A stretch of DNA of 64,000 nt from Cordylochernes scorpioides (Eukaryota; Arthropoda; Arachnida; Pseudoscorpiones; Chernetidae), in NCBI GenBank assembly GCA_030710605.1, contig CP092874.1, forward strand, positions 20,530,611-20,594,610, read 5' to 3'. Position numbers and translations under genes: made by a program. Numbering within the stretch: position 1 is the stretch's first letter; each line of letters opens with the position of its first letter. Below the pieces are notes generated by a model. That model saw nothing but the letters and a program-made list of their open reading frames with translations. It did no database searches and was not told where the DNA came from. Of the stretch, positions 1 through 10,603 are shown piece by piece.

Positions 1-1140
1 CTGTTTTACTTCTGTCAATCAATAATAAATTCTTTCCAGGAAAAACCGCCAAAGAAGACCACGGCTATATTCCTTGATATGACCTCAGCTTTTGATCGAG
101 TGTGGAGGGAGAAATTACGTGTAAAGCTGCACAACATCGGAGTAAGAGAAAAACCTTAATCTGGATTACAGACTTCTTAAGGGGAAGAAGGTTAAAGGTT
201 CGGGTCAATGGAGAATTTTCCAAGGAAGGAAGAACATGGGCTGGTGTAACTCAGGGATCTGTGCTCAGTCCTCTACTCTATCTGCTATATATTAACGACA
301 TCTATCCTTACCTCACTGAAGACACAAAGGTTGTCTGTTATGCAGATGATATAGCCATATGGCACACAAGTAGCAGCATAGAAAAATCGTAAAAAATACT
401 GAACACATCAATGAGAGGACTGGAGAAGTGGGCAATGGAACTCCAAATGACCATAAACCCAATAAAACCAAACCTATGCGTCTTCTCCACTCACAGAGAA
501 AAAGGCATAAATATAACAAAAAAATAAGCATAAACAAACAAATGATTGATAAAATTAGAAATCCATAATACCTAGGTGTGATACTGCAGTCCTGGATCTT
601 TCCAGTTGGTCTCGAGGACCACGCCATCACCATCTCCTAAGCGGCAAAGTACGCGATCTACGTATTCATCGTAGATCGCAAAATGCGTGGTGTCGCTGGA
701 GACCCACTGGCGATTCTCCACAAACTCTGCAGCGCTGGAAGAGGCGCCATATTCATTGTACATATTGTATATAATGCATATTATCTTTTTTTAATAGTGC
801 AGACTGTGCATGTATTGACAAGATGTCAACAAAATTATTTTAATTATTATTGATGAGGAATTGGAATTTTCAGAACACATAATTAGCACCTCAAATAGAA
901 CTATCAGAAAACTAAACATTCTGAGAAGGCTATCTGAGAATTCTCAGAACAACATATACCACCTTAATAAGGCCGATAATGGAATATGCAACACCGGTCT
1001 GGGCTCCCTCAAGCTCATCACTAAAAGTAAGACTAGACAGTGTTCAAGCAAATGCGGCCAAAATAATCACTGGTGCTGTTTCATCCACCAACAATGAGAA
1101 AATTCAGAGAGAATGTGTTCTAGACCTACTCGCTCGAAAG
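1..1140 (+). pseudogene. Decayed jockey-like LINE reverse transcriptase fragment (cut by window edge)
   Basis: Conceptual translation shows RT motif A (FLDMTSAFDRVW, about 76-108), then after a frameshift near 140-160 the motif B block (GVTQGSVLSPLLYLLYINDI, about 244-303) and the motif C ADD box (YADDIAIW, about 340-362). Downstream pieces read as the usual post-RT region: YLGVI near 570-585, resuming as DEELEFSEHI near 851-880, then a block like an RIxPxMEYATPVWAP stretch near 950-1010. At least three frameshifts or stops break it. A foreign segment of about 265 bp (about 586-850) splits the YLGVI/DEELEF reading. The 5' part lies outside the window and the 3' end is cut at about 1141 by the next LINE. 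Clade assignment (jockey group) is inferred from motif style only. Confidence 0.8.
572..763 (-). other. Unidentified exon-like ORF inside an insertion in the LINE
   Basis: The segment about 586-850 interrupts the LINE RT remnant. On the minus strand it carries a 63-codon open frame beginning MYNEYGASSSAAEF and containing FVENRQWVSSDTTHFAIYDE. Its composition is ordinary for a globular protein and more GC-rich than the surroundings. I do not recognise the family. The frame runs a few codons past a CTGCAG at about 585-590 into LINE sequence, so the true end is probably near 590. It may be a captured host exon, part of an unrecognised transposon, or a chance ORF. No clear target-site duplication was seen round the insertion. 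Confidence 0.3.
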
Positions 1141-1141
1141 C

Positions 1142-2571
1142 AGAAGACAAAATAAAAACAACTTGGATCGGCACTTCGGAAACGAGGAACCAAAGGACGA
1201 GATCTCTCTGACCACTTGTGGTTTGGTAGATCCGCCCTTTTCTGAGAATGAGGTGAAACTGACGGCTTTCAAGTTCGGGAAAAGGAAATCTCCTGGTCCC
1301 GAAGGGATCGATAACACGGTCGTGAAAGCCCTGGTAAGGATGCACCCATCGCTTCTTTCCAGGTTATTCAATAGGTGCCTGGACACTGGTACTTTTCCTG
1401 AGGCATGGAAGGTTGCCCGAGTAGTGCTTCTCGAAAGGTCTGGTAGAAAGGGTAATTCTCCTAATGATTATCGTATGCTTTCTTTACAAGCGTGTCTAGG
1501 TAAGGTCCTGGATAGCCTACTAGCTCAGCGACTGAAGCACTGGCTAGAAAGTAATGAGCTCCTTTCCTCTTTCCAACATGGTTTTAGGGAAGGGAAGTCC
1601 ACAACCACAGCTCTGAACGAGGTGTTAGAGGGGGTTGAGATGGGCTTAAATAAGGGTGCTTGGGTTCTTTTCGTGGCCCTGAACATTGATGGCGCGTTCA
1701 ACTCCATGAACTGGAACAAGCTGATGAGAAATTTGATGGACATGGGTTGTCCTGATAATTTGTGCAGCTTGGTTCGTGACTTCCTGAGGGATAGACGGAT
1801 TAGCCTCAGTTTTGGTGGGCGGAAGTTGGAAAGAAAGTGTGCTAGGGGTTGCCCCCAGGGCTCTTGCTGCGGACCTATTCTGTGGAATATCCTGGTAAAC
1901 ACCGTTTTCCAGGAGGAGCTCCCTGAGGGAGCCAGGCTGGTTCTCTATGCTGACGACCAGTTCCTCATTGTTGAGGCTGCTTCGAGAGCGAAGGCTGAGA
2001 AGTGTGTTGAAACTTCTCTCCAAATTCTCTCGAACTGGGCCCATGACTCTGGCCTTAAGTTCAATGTCTCCAAAACTAAAGCCCTCAGCTTTAAGCCTAG
2101 GGACATAAGAACTAAAAGGAAAGGGATCAAATGGGAACACAAGCCGGCTATCGGGATCGAAGGACGGAGGGTAGCGTTGGTCAATAGGATGACCATCCTG
2201 GGGGTGGTCATTGATGACAAGATGGGTTGGCAATACCAGGCGGAGGAGATGGTGGCGAGAGGCAGGGAGGCGTTGTGCAGGCCTGTCCTGGTTGGCTCTC
2301 AACAGGGGGGGGGGGAGAGAAGGAGGGTACTATTTTTTGGAACCTCTGCCTCTCCTGTGTCGAGCCAATCCTGCTATATGCTTCCAGGGCTTGGTGTCGC
2401 CGAAGCAGGGATCAGAAGGTGGAAACAACTCTAGAGAGAGTGCAGAGGACAGCGGCACTCAGAATCACAGGGGGATATCGCACTACCAGCAGTGAGGCCT
2501 TATTGGTCCTCGCTGGTCTTATTCCCCTGGCGTTGAAACTAGAGGAGGAGACCATCAGACAGAAGATCTAA
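1142..2571 (+). pseudogene. R1-like LINE: reverse transcriptase, broken
   Basis: An open frame from about 1163 to 2300 encodes a LINE RT: KSPGPEGIDNTVVK (RT0/1), HGFREGKSTTTAL, VALNIDGAFNSMNW (motif A, first Asp conserved), RGCPQGSCCGPILWNI (motif B, in the style of the R1 group), LVLYADDQFLIV (motif C) and a thumb region ending LNRMTILGVVIDDKMGW. An 8-G run at about 2306-2314 shifts the frame; the continuation (FWNLCLSCVEPILLYAS, LERVQRTAALRITGGYRTTS) ends in a TAA at 2569-2571. The upstream APE-type endonuclease is absent, so this copy is 5'-truncated and begins at about 1142 directly inside the preceding LINE. It is not expected to be functional. Confidence 0.85.
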
Positions 2572-3575
2572 GAGAACAGGGAAGATGCCCTGGGACTTGA
2601 AGCGGGTGCCCTGGAATGGAAGAGGGACCCAAGAAAGCCTCCGCAGTGGTTGCCAAAGTGGAATTGGAGTCCTGGAGAGCCGACAGGGAATGGCACGGAG
2701 GTTTTCACTGATGGGAGTTAGTCTGGAACCAATACTGGAGCTGGGGTAGTGATTTTCACTAATGGAGAGCTGATCTTCCAAGAAAGTTTAACACTCAGAG
2801 TGGACGAATTGGTCTTTTCAGCCGAGCTGGTTGCGATCAGGGTAGCCCGCAGAGTGTGTGCCGAGAAGAACTTCAGCCCGGACCGCCTCTATTCAGATTG
2901 TATGTCGGCCCTCGTCGCCATCAATCTGGAGAAAGGGCAACTCGCGCATCAAATAATCCAGGAGCTGGAGATGATGACGCGGGCTCCGGAGCTCCCTTGG
3001 TTTAGGAGACACAGCCTCATCGAAGGTAATGAGTTCTCAGACAGGATCTCTAAGGCAGGATGCTTAAAAGGTAGATCACTGAGGACCACAGTGACCAAGA
3101 AAGAAGTTTATAGGAGGATCAGGGGGCACGTCCTGGACTTATGTTTGGACAGATGGAGGAACATTGTGAAGGGCCGAGAGTTATTCAATGGGGTAACAAC
3201 ACCTAAGTACCTCTGTAAGGTAATGTCCCACAAACTCATTAGGGTAGTTCGGGACATGGGCTCTTCCCCAAGTCTCCACAGATTTGAAATTAAGAGCAAT
3301 CCTGATTGCGTCTGTGGAGAAAGGGATGTGAATGCACGCCACTACGTCTTGGATCGTCCAAGGGTAGTGGGTGTGCAGGAAGAGAGAAGGAGGGCGAGGG
3401 GCGCGATCGAGAGTGAGCTGCTGAGAAATCACAGCAAGCTTCTTGAGAAAGCCCACGACGTGGCAGCTGAGCTTTTCCTCAGCTGTGAGTGAACAGAGTC
3501 GACCGGGGTCTGCCTCCCCGCGGTCCCTGCTGGACACAGTAGATAGTTTCCTATTTTGCTGTGATTAAAGGCCAC
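2572..3575 (+). pseudogene. R1-like LINE: RNase H and C-terminal zinc-knuckle region
   Basis: This continues the same element. It starts with FTDGS, the first RNase H Asp, at about 2707-2721, followed by an in-frame TAG, then GAGVVIFTNGELI, the Glu block FSAELVAIRVA, the second Asp block YSDCMSALVAI and the C-terminal WFRRHSLIEGNEFSDRISK. A CxC..H..(C) region follows (CVCGERDVNARHYVLDRP); the last Cys of the usual CCHC is replaced by Asp. The ORF ends at 3492, and about 80 bp of 3' UTR runs to the junction with the next, opposite-strand LINE at about 3575. RNase H downstream of RT is a property of the I/R1/LOA group of LINEs. Confidence 0.8.
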
Positions 3576-4323
3576 CGGTATAGAAATCCTTCCAGACACG
3601 TTGTCTGGGAGGTGGTGTTTCAAGGTACAATGTCCAATCACTAGCTTGGATACCGTTACTTGGCTTATGAGTTGAACAGAATAGCAGCGAAGGCATGCTT
3701 CGCATGCCGGCTTGTGGACCGAAAGGTCTGGGTGGCCATCTGCTTCTAGGGTGTACCAACTGTGCTTAGGTGGGATCCTCCAGTTCTTGTTTATTTTGGC
3801 TACTGTTTCTATTTCTTTAAAAGTAAGTTTATTTTTCTGTAGCAAGGGTTCTTTTGTGCCTTTTTTCGCTAGCGCATCAGCAGCTTCATTGCCTTCAATG
3901 CTAACATGTAAGAGTATCCATTGAAGGTGAATTTTTGAGGTATTGAGAGTTTTTGGAGATAACCAATTATGTTCCTGCTTACTTTGTCTCTAAGTTCCCC
4001 TGTGTGACTCAAGTGTTGTATGGCACTTCTACTATCAGTAAGAATCCATATATCGTGATGTTTAATGTTTCTGATGGATTTTAAGACTTCATAGATGGCT
4101 ATAAGTTCTGATCTGAAGACTGAGCAAAATTCTGGGTTTCTTCTGTTTATTTTCTCAATGCCATTTGTGGTTTTAATGAGAGAGCCACTGCCAGTGTGTC
4201 CCAACTCATCTCTGCTACCATCGGTATAGATAGTTATTGCATTTTTAGGAATTTTATTAATTATTTCTAATGATAATTGTTTTAAGTATTCTGGATTTTG
4301 GTATTGTCTGTTGGTGGTTTCAT
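3575..4323 (-). pseudogene. I-like LINE: RNase H and 3' end, decayed
   Basis: Minus-strand remnants downstream of an RT. An RNase H-like open segment (3869-4204) contains EFCSVFRSELIAIYEVL (Glu block) and DIWILTDSRSAIQHL (Asp block). A further segment (about 3575-3845) beginning LLQKNKLTFKEIETVAKI continues towards the C-terminus with stops and frameshifts. It belongs to the same element as the RT and endonuclease pieces up to about 6870. The 3' end meets the opposite-strand R1-like LINE tail near 3575. Confidence 0.7.
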
Positions 4324-5866
4324 TTAAAGTGGCATTAAAAATAACATTTTGTTAGTGGTTCGCATGGGGATATTTTTTTCAGCTAAATAATATTTTTCCA
4401 CTTTATATTTTAAAAATCCATTTCTTTTGGCCAGGTGGAGAGGGCCTTCTTTTTTGAGTCTTAGATTGGATTCCCAATTAAGTATGTAATTGAAAGTTCT
4501 GTGTTTGTTTTCATAACTCTTGATTTTGTTTATATATTTTGGCAGATTGTAGCTTATTCTATTCTTTAAGGGCATAATGTCTGCCTCGTAAAGTAAAATA
4601 TCATTAGGGCAGGGTTTTCGAAGACCTGTAATAATTCTAGCTGCACTTAGTTGTATCCTTTCCAGTGATTTTAGATTTGTTTCAGATGCTGTACCATAGA
4701 TTTGATATCCATATTCCAGGATAGGTCTCATTAGAGATGTGTAAGTTAATTTTATTGTTGTTGCTTCAGCTCCCCACTCTTCCTGAAATATATTTCAAGA
4801 TTTTTAGTCGGTCTCTTCCTTTTCTAACAACTCCTTCAATATGCTTACTGGAGTTGATTTCTGGATCCAGGGTGTAGCCGAGATATTTAGGATGTTTATT
4901 ATATTGCAATTGTTGTTCTTTCAGAATAATATTTGGTCTTATTTTGTATCGTTTCTTATCGGTAGTAAAAGGACAGGTTTCAGATTTTTGGGGGTTAAAT
5001 TCTAATTTATGTTTATTAGCAAATTTTTCTAGGTGGAGAAGAGTCTTGTTAAATCTCTTTCAGCTTTTTTTCCAGTTAGTGCTGCTGCTCCATAGAATAA
5101 TGTCATCAGCGAAAAGTCCAATATTGGTTTTATGTGAATTTTTTTTTCTATGCCTGCAATAAATAGGGTGAAGAGAGTTGGGTTAAGGACTGATCCTTGT
5201 GGTAATCCTTGGTACAATTTGAAGGTTTTAGATAGAGTGCCATTATATTTGATCCTGATTTATATATTTTTAAGAGAATCTTTTATCCAAGTGATAGCTT
5301 TTCCATCAATTTTGAAATGTTTGTATAATTTTGTAATTAACTTGTTTTTCCATACCCCTTATCAAAAGCTTGTGTAAGGTCTAAAAAGCTGCTATGGTGT
5401 GGTTAGTTGGTTTTTCGTTTTGTGCATCTTTTACCTTTTGTGTGAAAAATAAGAGTTGGTCTATTGTCCCATGTCCTTTCCTAAATCCATATTGTTCTTC
5501 TGGTAAGAGATTTCTTGTGTCGGGGTGGTAGGTGAGTCGTCTGAGTATAATTTTTTCCATTAATTTGCAGCAAATATTTGTTAGGGAGATAGGTCGGTAG
5601 TTTTTTGGGTCATCAGCAGATTTGTCAAGTTTTTTAATGGGAATTATTGTTGCATTTTTACAGTCTTGAGGCAATTTTCCAGTTTTCCAGGAGTTATTGA
5701 AAATATTAAGAAGTCTTTCTTTGCCAATTTTGCCCAAGTTTGATATCATTTGGCCATGGATTCCATCTGGCCCAGGAGTCTTGTTTAGGTCAGTGTTTTC
5801 TAATGCATAAGCTAGCTCTTTCATATTGATTTTTTTCATGGAAAATATTATGAGTGCTGGTGACAT
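4324..5866 (-). pseudogene. I-like LINE: reverse transcriptase, decayed
   Basis: Read on the minus strand from 5866 downwards: LNKTPGPDGIHGQMISN, NATIIPIKKLDKSADDPKNYRPISL, EEQYGFRKGHGTIDQLL (fingers). Motif A is damaged around 5380-5390. Motif B (GLPQGSVLNPTLFTLFI) is at about 5170-5215 and a degraded ADD region near 5100. The post-RT segment 4324-4731 begins MRPILEYGYQIYGTASE and includes LERIQLSAARIITGLRKP. Several frameshifts separate the pieces. Order and motifs match I-group LINEs. Inactive. Confidence 0.8.
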
Positions 5867-6510
5867 TTTTTACAGTCATGAATAATCTTTCGGGCCTTTT
5901 TTCAACCTTGATTTTACTACTTATTTGATATGAATTACCTAAAAGATTGGCAGCAATTTTGTCATTAGTTGCTGGTGTACCATCTGTATTCTTAATCATA
6001 TTTGTGTTTTCAGTTTGTGGCTGGACTCTGTCAATTTATTTTGCCCAATTCCACAGTTTTGTATTTGGGTTTCTTGGGTTCAGGTTTTCACAAGTTTGTT
6101 TCCATTTTTCCCTTTTCACATTTACGCATAATCTTTTTTTATTTTTGCAATCACAATGTTCATTTCAGTTCTACAATATTTTTGGTTTTAGGTGCACTTT
6201 TTTGTAGTTCATTTCTTTTAGTTATAAGTCTTTGAATATTTTTTGCCTGGTGTGTATAATTTGGAATCCATTTCTTAATATTACCTCTTGGTATTGAAAC
6301 TTTGGCTGCTTTAATAATGGTGTTTTAGAAAGATATCATATTAGCCTTTTTGAAGTTCCAGAATTTTTCTTAATTGAGCTAGTTTTGGTCTTGGTGCTAA
6401 TTTCTATCAAATTAGGCAAATGATCACTTCCAAAACTTTTTAATATTTTCTATTTGCATTTGTGGAAAATGTCAGGATAGTAAAAACTTATATCAAGGGC
6501 TTGTGCAGTA

Positions 6511-6870
6511 TTATAGCTTGTAGGAATGATGGGTAGGATTCCCATCATTTAAGCACATGAAGGCATTGTCGTCAAATATGTTTGATAGTATTTTGCCGCT
6601 TGGGTTTGGCGTAGAACATCCCCATAGTTGATGTTTGGCATTAAGGTCACCTACAATAATAGTGTTGTCTGTAAGAAATTGAGCCATTGTTCCATCGTCA
6701 ATAAATGTATTGTTTGGAGGGTGATATATATTGTATATATGGATGGCTTTGTTTTGATTGAGGTAGACTTTGATACCTTGGGCTTCGAGGTCTAATGTGT
6801 TTGTAATATTAACGGCTATGTCCTCATAGTACAAATTCTTGATTAAAATTGCTAGGCCACGCCCTTCAAC
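6511..6870 (-). pseudogene. I-like LINE: C-terminal half of the APE-type endonuclease
   Basis: The minus-strand frame shows VEGRGLAILIKNLYYEDIAV, then AIHIYNIYHPPNNTF and the diagnostic IIVGDLNAKHQLWGC (about 6610-6670). This is the GDxNA/H block of endonuclease/exonuclease/phosphatase-fold nucleases carried by non-LTR retrotransposons. The N-terminal half is missing: homology stops at about 6870, where an opposite-strand RNase H fragment begins. The 5867-6510 stretch between this and the RT is the degraded linker of the same element. Confidence 0.75.
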
Positions 6871-7650
6871 AGCATATACAGATGGATCTTCAGACCTTAC
6901 CCTGAGTAATGGAGGGGCCGGAATTAACATAATACTGCAAGATGGAACAAACATCAAAATCAAAGAAGGAGCAGGACAGATTTCGTCAAACTTCACTTGT
7001 GAACTGACAGCTATCTGGAAAGCCCTTGATGTATGCCTTAACCAACCATCCCTGCATCAAGCAGAAGGAATTTTAATATACAGCGACTCCATATCCGCTC
7101 TAGAAGAAATTCAGAAGGGCAATACTAAAATCACACAGAAAATACACTCGTTACTTACCCAACTGGAACCATTGGAGAATAACTGCATTCTACAATGAAT
7201 CCCTGCCCATGCTGGGATCAGGGGTAATGAAATGGCATTCGAATTGGCAAAGGAAGCCAGAAAGTTGAGCCAAAGGAAAGAACAAATGTCATTATTTGAC
7301 GCTGATTCTTTGTCCAAATACAAGATAATTAAACGAAAAAATAAGAAAAGATCAAAATGCGAAGTAAACTCTGAGAGAAAAATGACAAAAACTATAACAA
7401 GACTTAGAACAAAACACTATAAAGGAATGACAATACATCCAGATGGCACAAGAACCTATAGGGCATGCAACAATTGTCCTGGTGTGGAACTTACACCTAC
7501 CCACATATTCTTATAGCCAGCAATGGCCGCAGCCTTGCAAAAATTAGACATAGACCCTGAGCAGCAGCTTTACACACCTAAGATAGTGGACATTGCTGCT
7601 GCTGTGATGGAGATACATGGATACATCTGAGGCTCTTTATTGGACACGAC
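6868..7650 (+). pseudogene. LINE RNase H plus C-terminal cysteine region, 3' fragment
   Basis: Translation shows TAYTDGSSD (first RNase H Asp), NFTCELTAIWKALDVC (Glu), ILIYSDSISALEEIQ (second Asp), a premature TGA at 7196-7198, then IPAHAGIRGNEMAFELAKEA (the HxGxxGNExAD-like block). After that comes a basic linker and a degraded cysteine region (ACNNCPGVELTPTHIF). Sequence related to a 3' ORF end continues to about 7650 (an LDIDPEQQLYTPKIVDIAA-like stretch after the stop at 7516). It is a separate element from the flanking I-like LINE because it lies on the other strand and shares an abrupt junction at about 6868. Confidence 0.75.
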
Positions 7651-8214
7651 AAGAACAACGGCATTCCAGAGTAAAATAAATTATCAGAGATAGATACATA
7701 TTTTTCAAATGAATTAAAATAAATATAATCGATACTGAGTGAGAGTTGAATTAAAAATATTAGAAATTTATTATCTTCGGAAACAAACCGTATCTAAAAT
7801 ATCAATTTTCTTTTTGCTACATGTCTTAATTTGCATTTACCTATTTTACATATCTCTGATTGTATTTGAAAATCGTTAACCAATTCTTCATACTTTTGGC
7901 GAAGTGGTGTTTTATTAATTTGTTATTTGGTATTATTAGGGTTCTTTCCTGGTATTCAAAAAGGAAAAATACATGCCGATCAGTTATATTTTTCAATTTA
8001 TCAAACAATTTGGCCGCTGAATCTCTGATTCTGATAGAGCGCCATCTGGCGAATAAAATTGTAACTAAAATCAATTTCGAATTTTTCATTATTTGCCATA
8101 AAAAATCCCATTGCATCCTGAACACAATGGTGTTTACCGCATTGCTCTAGCGCAAATATTCGCGGAGTTATTAATTTTTAAAATAGTGCGGGACTTTTGG
8201 ATCACCCTGTATAT
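7651..8214. other. Gene-free stretch ending in a mariner-like terminal motif
   Basis: AT-rich and without a supported ORF. The right end, about 8163-8212, read on the minus strand, begins TATACAGGGTGATCCAAAAG. That start is typical of terminal inverted repeats of Tc1/mariner-type elements and MITEs in arthropods. I did not find the matching left terminal repeat, so the element is truncated or its other end has diverged. Confidence 0.4.
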
Positions 8215-8541
8215 AGTCGTGTAAAATATTTTCCACGACACTAAAAAAGGACTGTTTCTGTAAGTATGAGATGAATCATTCGGGAACAATACAATTTCTA
8301 ATGGATCGTTTTCAGCTTTAAACGATGTTATTGAAGTGTGCTGATGTTGTCTGGGGTTATACTCAGCAGTAAATCAGACACCTCTTTCGGCAGGAAGTAA
8401 TTCTTTGTTTTTTTTTTCAATGTTTCGGTGAATGTAATAATTTTCTTCTGAATGAAGTGTCAAATTGCTACTGGATACTTATAATATGGTCTTTCTACTC
8501 TATATTTCGTACTGAAATAACGATTATACGACATATATATA

Positions 8542-8773
8542 TTATCAAATTATAAAACTATTTTTGAGGCGTATTATTCTTTCTATAAAAGGAAGTTCCA
8601 AAAATGCAATATAACAGCGGTATGGTAGATTAAACTGGCGAAACCGCTGGGAGGGTTCACCACTGATGAGCCAGGCCCTCCCTTTAATTTTTTCATCGCA
8701 GTAAGGACAGTAGAAATTGTTTTATTTTAAAAAAAGAATAATACGCCTCAAAAATAGTTTTATAATTTGATAA
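8542..8773. mobile_element. MITE with 41-bp perfect terminal inverted repeats and the pseudoknot module
   Basis: Bases 8542-8582 and 8733-8773 are perfect reverse complements (41 bp). The 150-bp interior holds one copy of the structured module at 8635-8682, with CTGGC/GCCAG and GGGAGGG/CCCTCCC pairing segments. There is no coding capacity. No convincing target-site duplication was seen. Related terminal sequence recurs, diverged, near 13165-13205, 14741-14775 and 41280-41310. Confidence 0.8.
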
Positions 8774-8798
8774 CAGATGGCGCTCTAGTATATCGTAA

Positions 8799-10580
8799 CA
8801 TTATAGTTCTAATAAAAGACACAATTTGATATTTGCGGAAGAGCGATTGCTCGAAGCATATTATATATTTATAATTATATTTAATTCTGCTGTCCTAAAA
8901 GCTTATGTCCATAGTTCTTCTAAAATACCCATTCCAAGATTCTTACAACGGTCACCTATAAAAGGAAGTTCCAAAAAAAGAAGAAGACCAACTAAACATA
9001 ACTTATAATCACCAAAAAGAAAGAATTCTCACAGTGACGACACCAAATGAAGTCAAGGAAGTGATTGAATACTTAGCTAACCACAAAGCTCCTGGCCATG
9101 ACAATATCACTCCGAAAATGGCCAAGAATCTTCCCATCAAATGGATTGTATTTCTAGCTGGAGTTTTCAACGCCGCGCTGCACTTGTGTTACTACCCCAA
9201 AGTCTGGAAGCATGCTATCATAATTCCAATTCCAAAAAAAATCCGCTAAATCCCCTGAAGATCTAAGACCTATCAGCCTCCTCCCCACCATCGGCAAAAT
9301 TTACGAAAGAATTATTTTACGTAGACTTCAGAGGTACTTGGACAACTCTAACTTCATTATCCCGCAGCAATTCGGATTTAGAAGGGGGCATTCAACAACT
9401 CACCAACTCATTGCAGTTATGGACTACATCCAGATAAGAAGATCCCACAAGGAAGTGGTAGGTGCAGTCTTTCTAGATTTTGCGAAAGCATTTGATAAAG
9501 TTTGGCATAATGGCCTTATAAAGAAACTCACAAAACACCAGTTTCCAAATGACATTATACATTTTATGCAGAATTATCTACAGGGCAGGACATTTTCAGT
9601 CAAGCAAGGAAATTTTATAACTGAACCAAAGCCAATCCAGACTGGAGTACCTCAAGGCTCTATCCTCGGACCCTACCTTTTCAATATTTACATTAATGAC
9701 ATCCCACTGCACTCTAAATGTAAACTTAAGCTCTTCGCAGATGACACAGCAATTTTATTTAACTCTAAATCAGTCAACCTATTGGTTACTCAGCTTCAGA
9801 ATTACCTAAATGACATAATCAAATGGTGCGATGAGTGGAAACTAGACATTAACCCAACTAAGACTCAAGCAATAGTTTTTCCCCCAAGAGATAACAAAAA
9901 ATTCAAGCCACAAACCAACTTGACAGTAAACTCAAGCACTATTAGTTGGGCCGACCATGCCAAGTATCTTGGTGTCACTTTGGATTCGAAATTAAAATTT
10001 AACCTACATGTCCAAAACACCATAAGAAAGGCAAAGATAGCCAAAATAGCTCTATCAAGCCTGCTTAATTTTAAAAGTAATTTAACAACAAAGCATAAAT
10101 TCACGTTGTACAAAACCTGTATTCTACCCATCATCACGTACGCACTACCAGTCTGGGGCAAATATATCACACCTACGGATAAAAAAAGAATAGATGCCTT
10201 CATAAGGATTTGCTTACGAACCACTATAGGAGCCCCATTCAATCTTTCAAACAAAATTCTCAAAGAAGATCTCAACCAGCCTAATATAGAAGAGATTTAT
10301 CAAGACTCTGCGACAAGACTATTCTCGCAATTTCAAAAATCATCAAATCCAACTATACAAGAAATTGTTCAAAATCAAGGTGACCTCAGCCACCGAATCC
10401 GACGACCTGGACCCAATGGCTAGCTGACAGCCAAACACCCAACAACTGCCCTCCTGTAAGGTTCGGGGGGCCACTCCAGCATTACAACTCGCCATGTGTA
10501 AATAATCTGGACAAGGTGACTCGCGAGCTGTGCTCGAATGTAACACCTGTAAATTGAGATGAAATAAAAAAAAAAAAAAA
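8799..10580 (+). mobile_element. 5'-truncated jockey-like LINE with poly(A) and target-site duplication
   Basis: The element ends in an A-run at 10566-10580. It is bracketed by a duplicated target of about 24 bp, starting AGATGGCGCTCTAGTA, at 8775-8798 and 10580-10603 with one mismatch. The 5' end lacks the endonuclease, as usual for target-primed insertions that abort early. The first 180 bp (8799-8975) is not recognisable LINE sequence and may be a pre-existing repeat or transduced DNA. The RT ORF is described separately. Confidence 0.7.
9034..10423 (+). pseudogene. Jockey-like LINE reverse transcriptase with one frameshift
   Basis: The frame opening at 9034 gives the RT start (NHKAPGHDNITPKMAKNL, HAIIIPIPKK). 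It slips by one base in an A8 run at about 9234-9241 and continues as SPEDLRPISLLPTIGKIY into the 9338-10423 frame. That frame carries QQFGFRRGHSTTHQL, VFLDFAKAFDKVWHNGL (motif A, Asp), QTGVPQGSILGPYLFNIYIN (motif B), KLFADDTAILF (motif C, ADD) and AKYLGVTLDSKLKF (thumb), ending in a RAKIAKIAL.../ITYALPVWG region. No RNase H follows. One homopolymer slip is the only lesion seen in about 460 codons, so this is a young insertion or the slip is a sequencing error. Upstream APE domain absent. Confidence 0.85.
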
Positions 10581-10603
10581 GATGGCGCTCTAGTACATCG
10601 TAA

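Noticed and set aside
1163..3492. An intact R1-type element
   Set aside because: G-run frameshift, two in-frame stops, loss of the last knuckle cysteine and absence of the endonuclease show it is dead and 5'-truncated.
7841..8150. Overlapping ORFs on both strands (94-96 codons)
   Set aside because: Mutual shadows in a mariner-like repeat flank. No recognisable motif, and low-complexity AT-rich composition.
8635..8682. The structured MITE module as a circularly permuted hammerhead (GAAA ... CTGATGA with CTGGC/GCCAG as stem II)
   Set aside because: Only about 19 nt lie between GAAA and CTGATGA. Stem III could form but no room is left for stem I or a standard cleavage triplet. A pseudoknot explains the pairing better.
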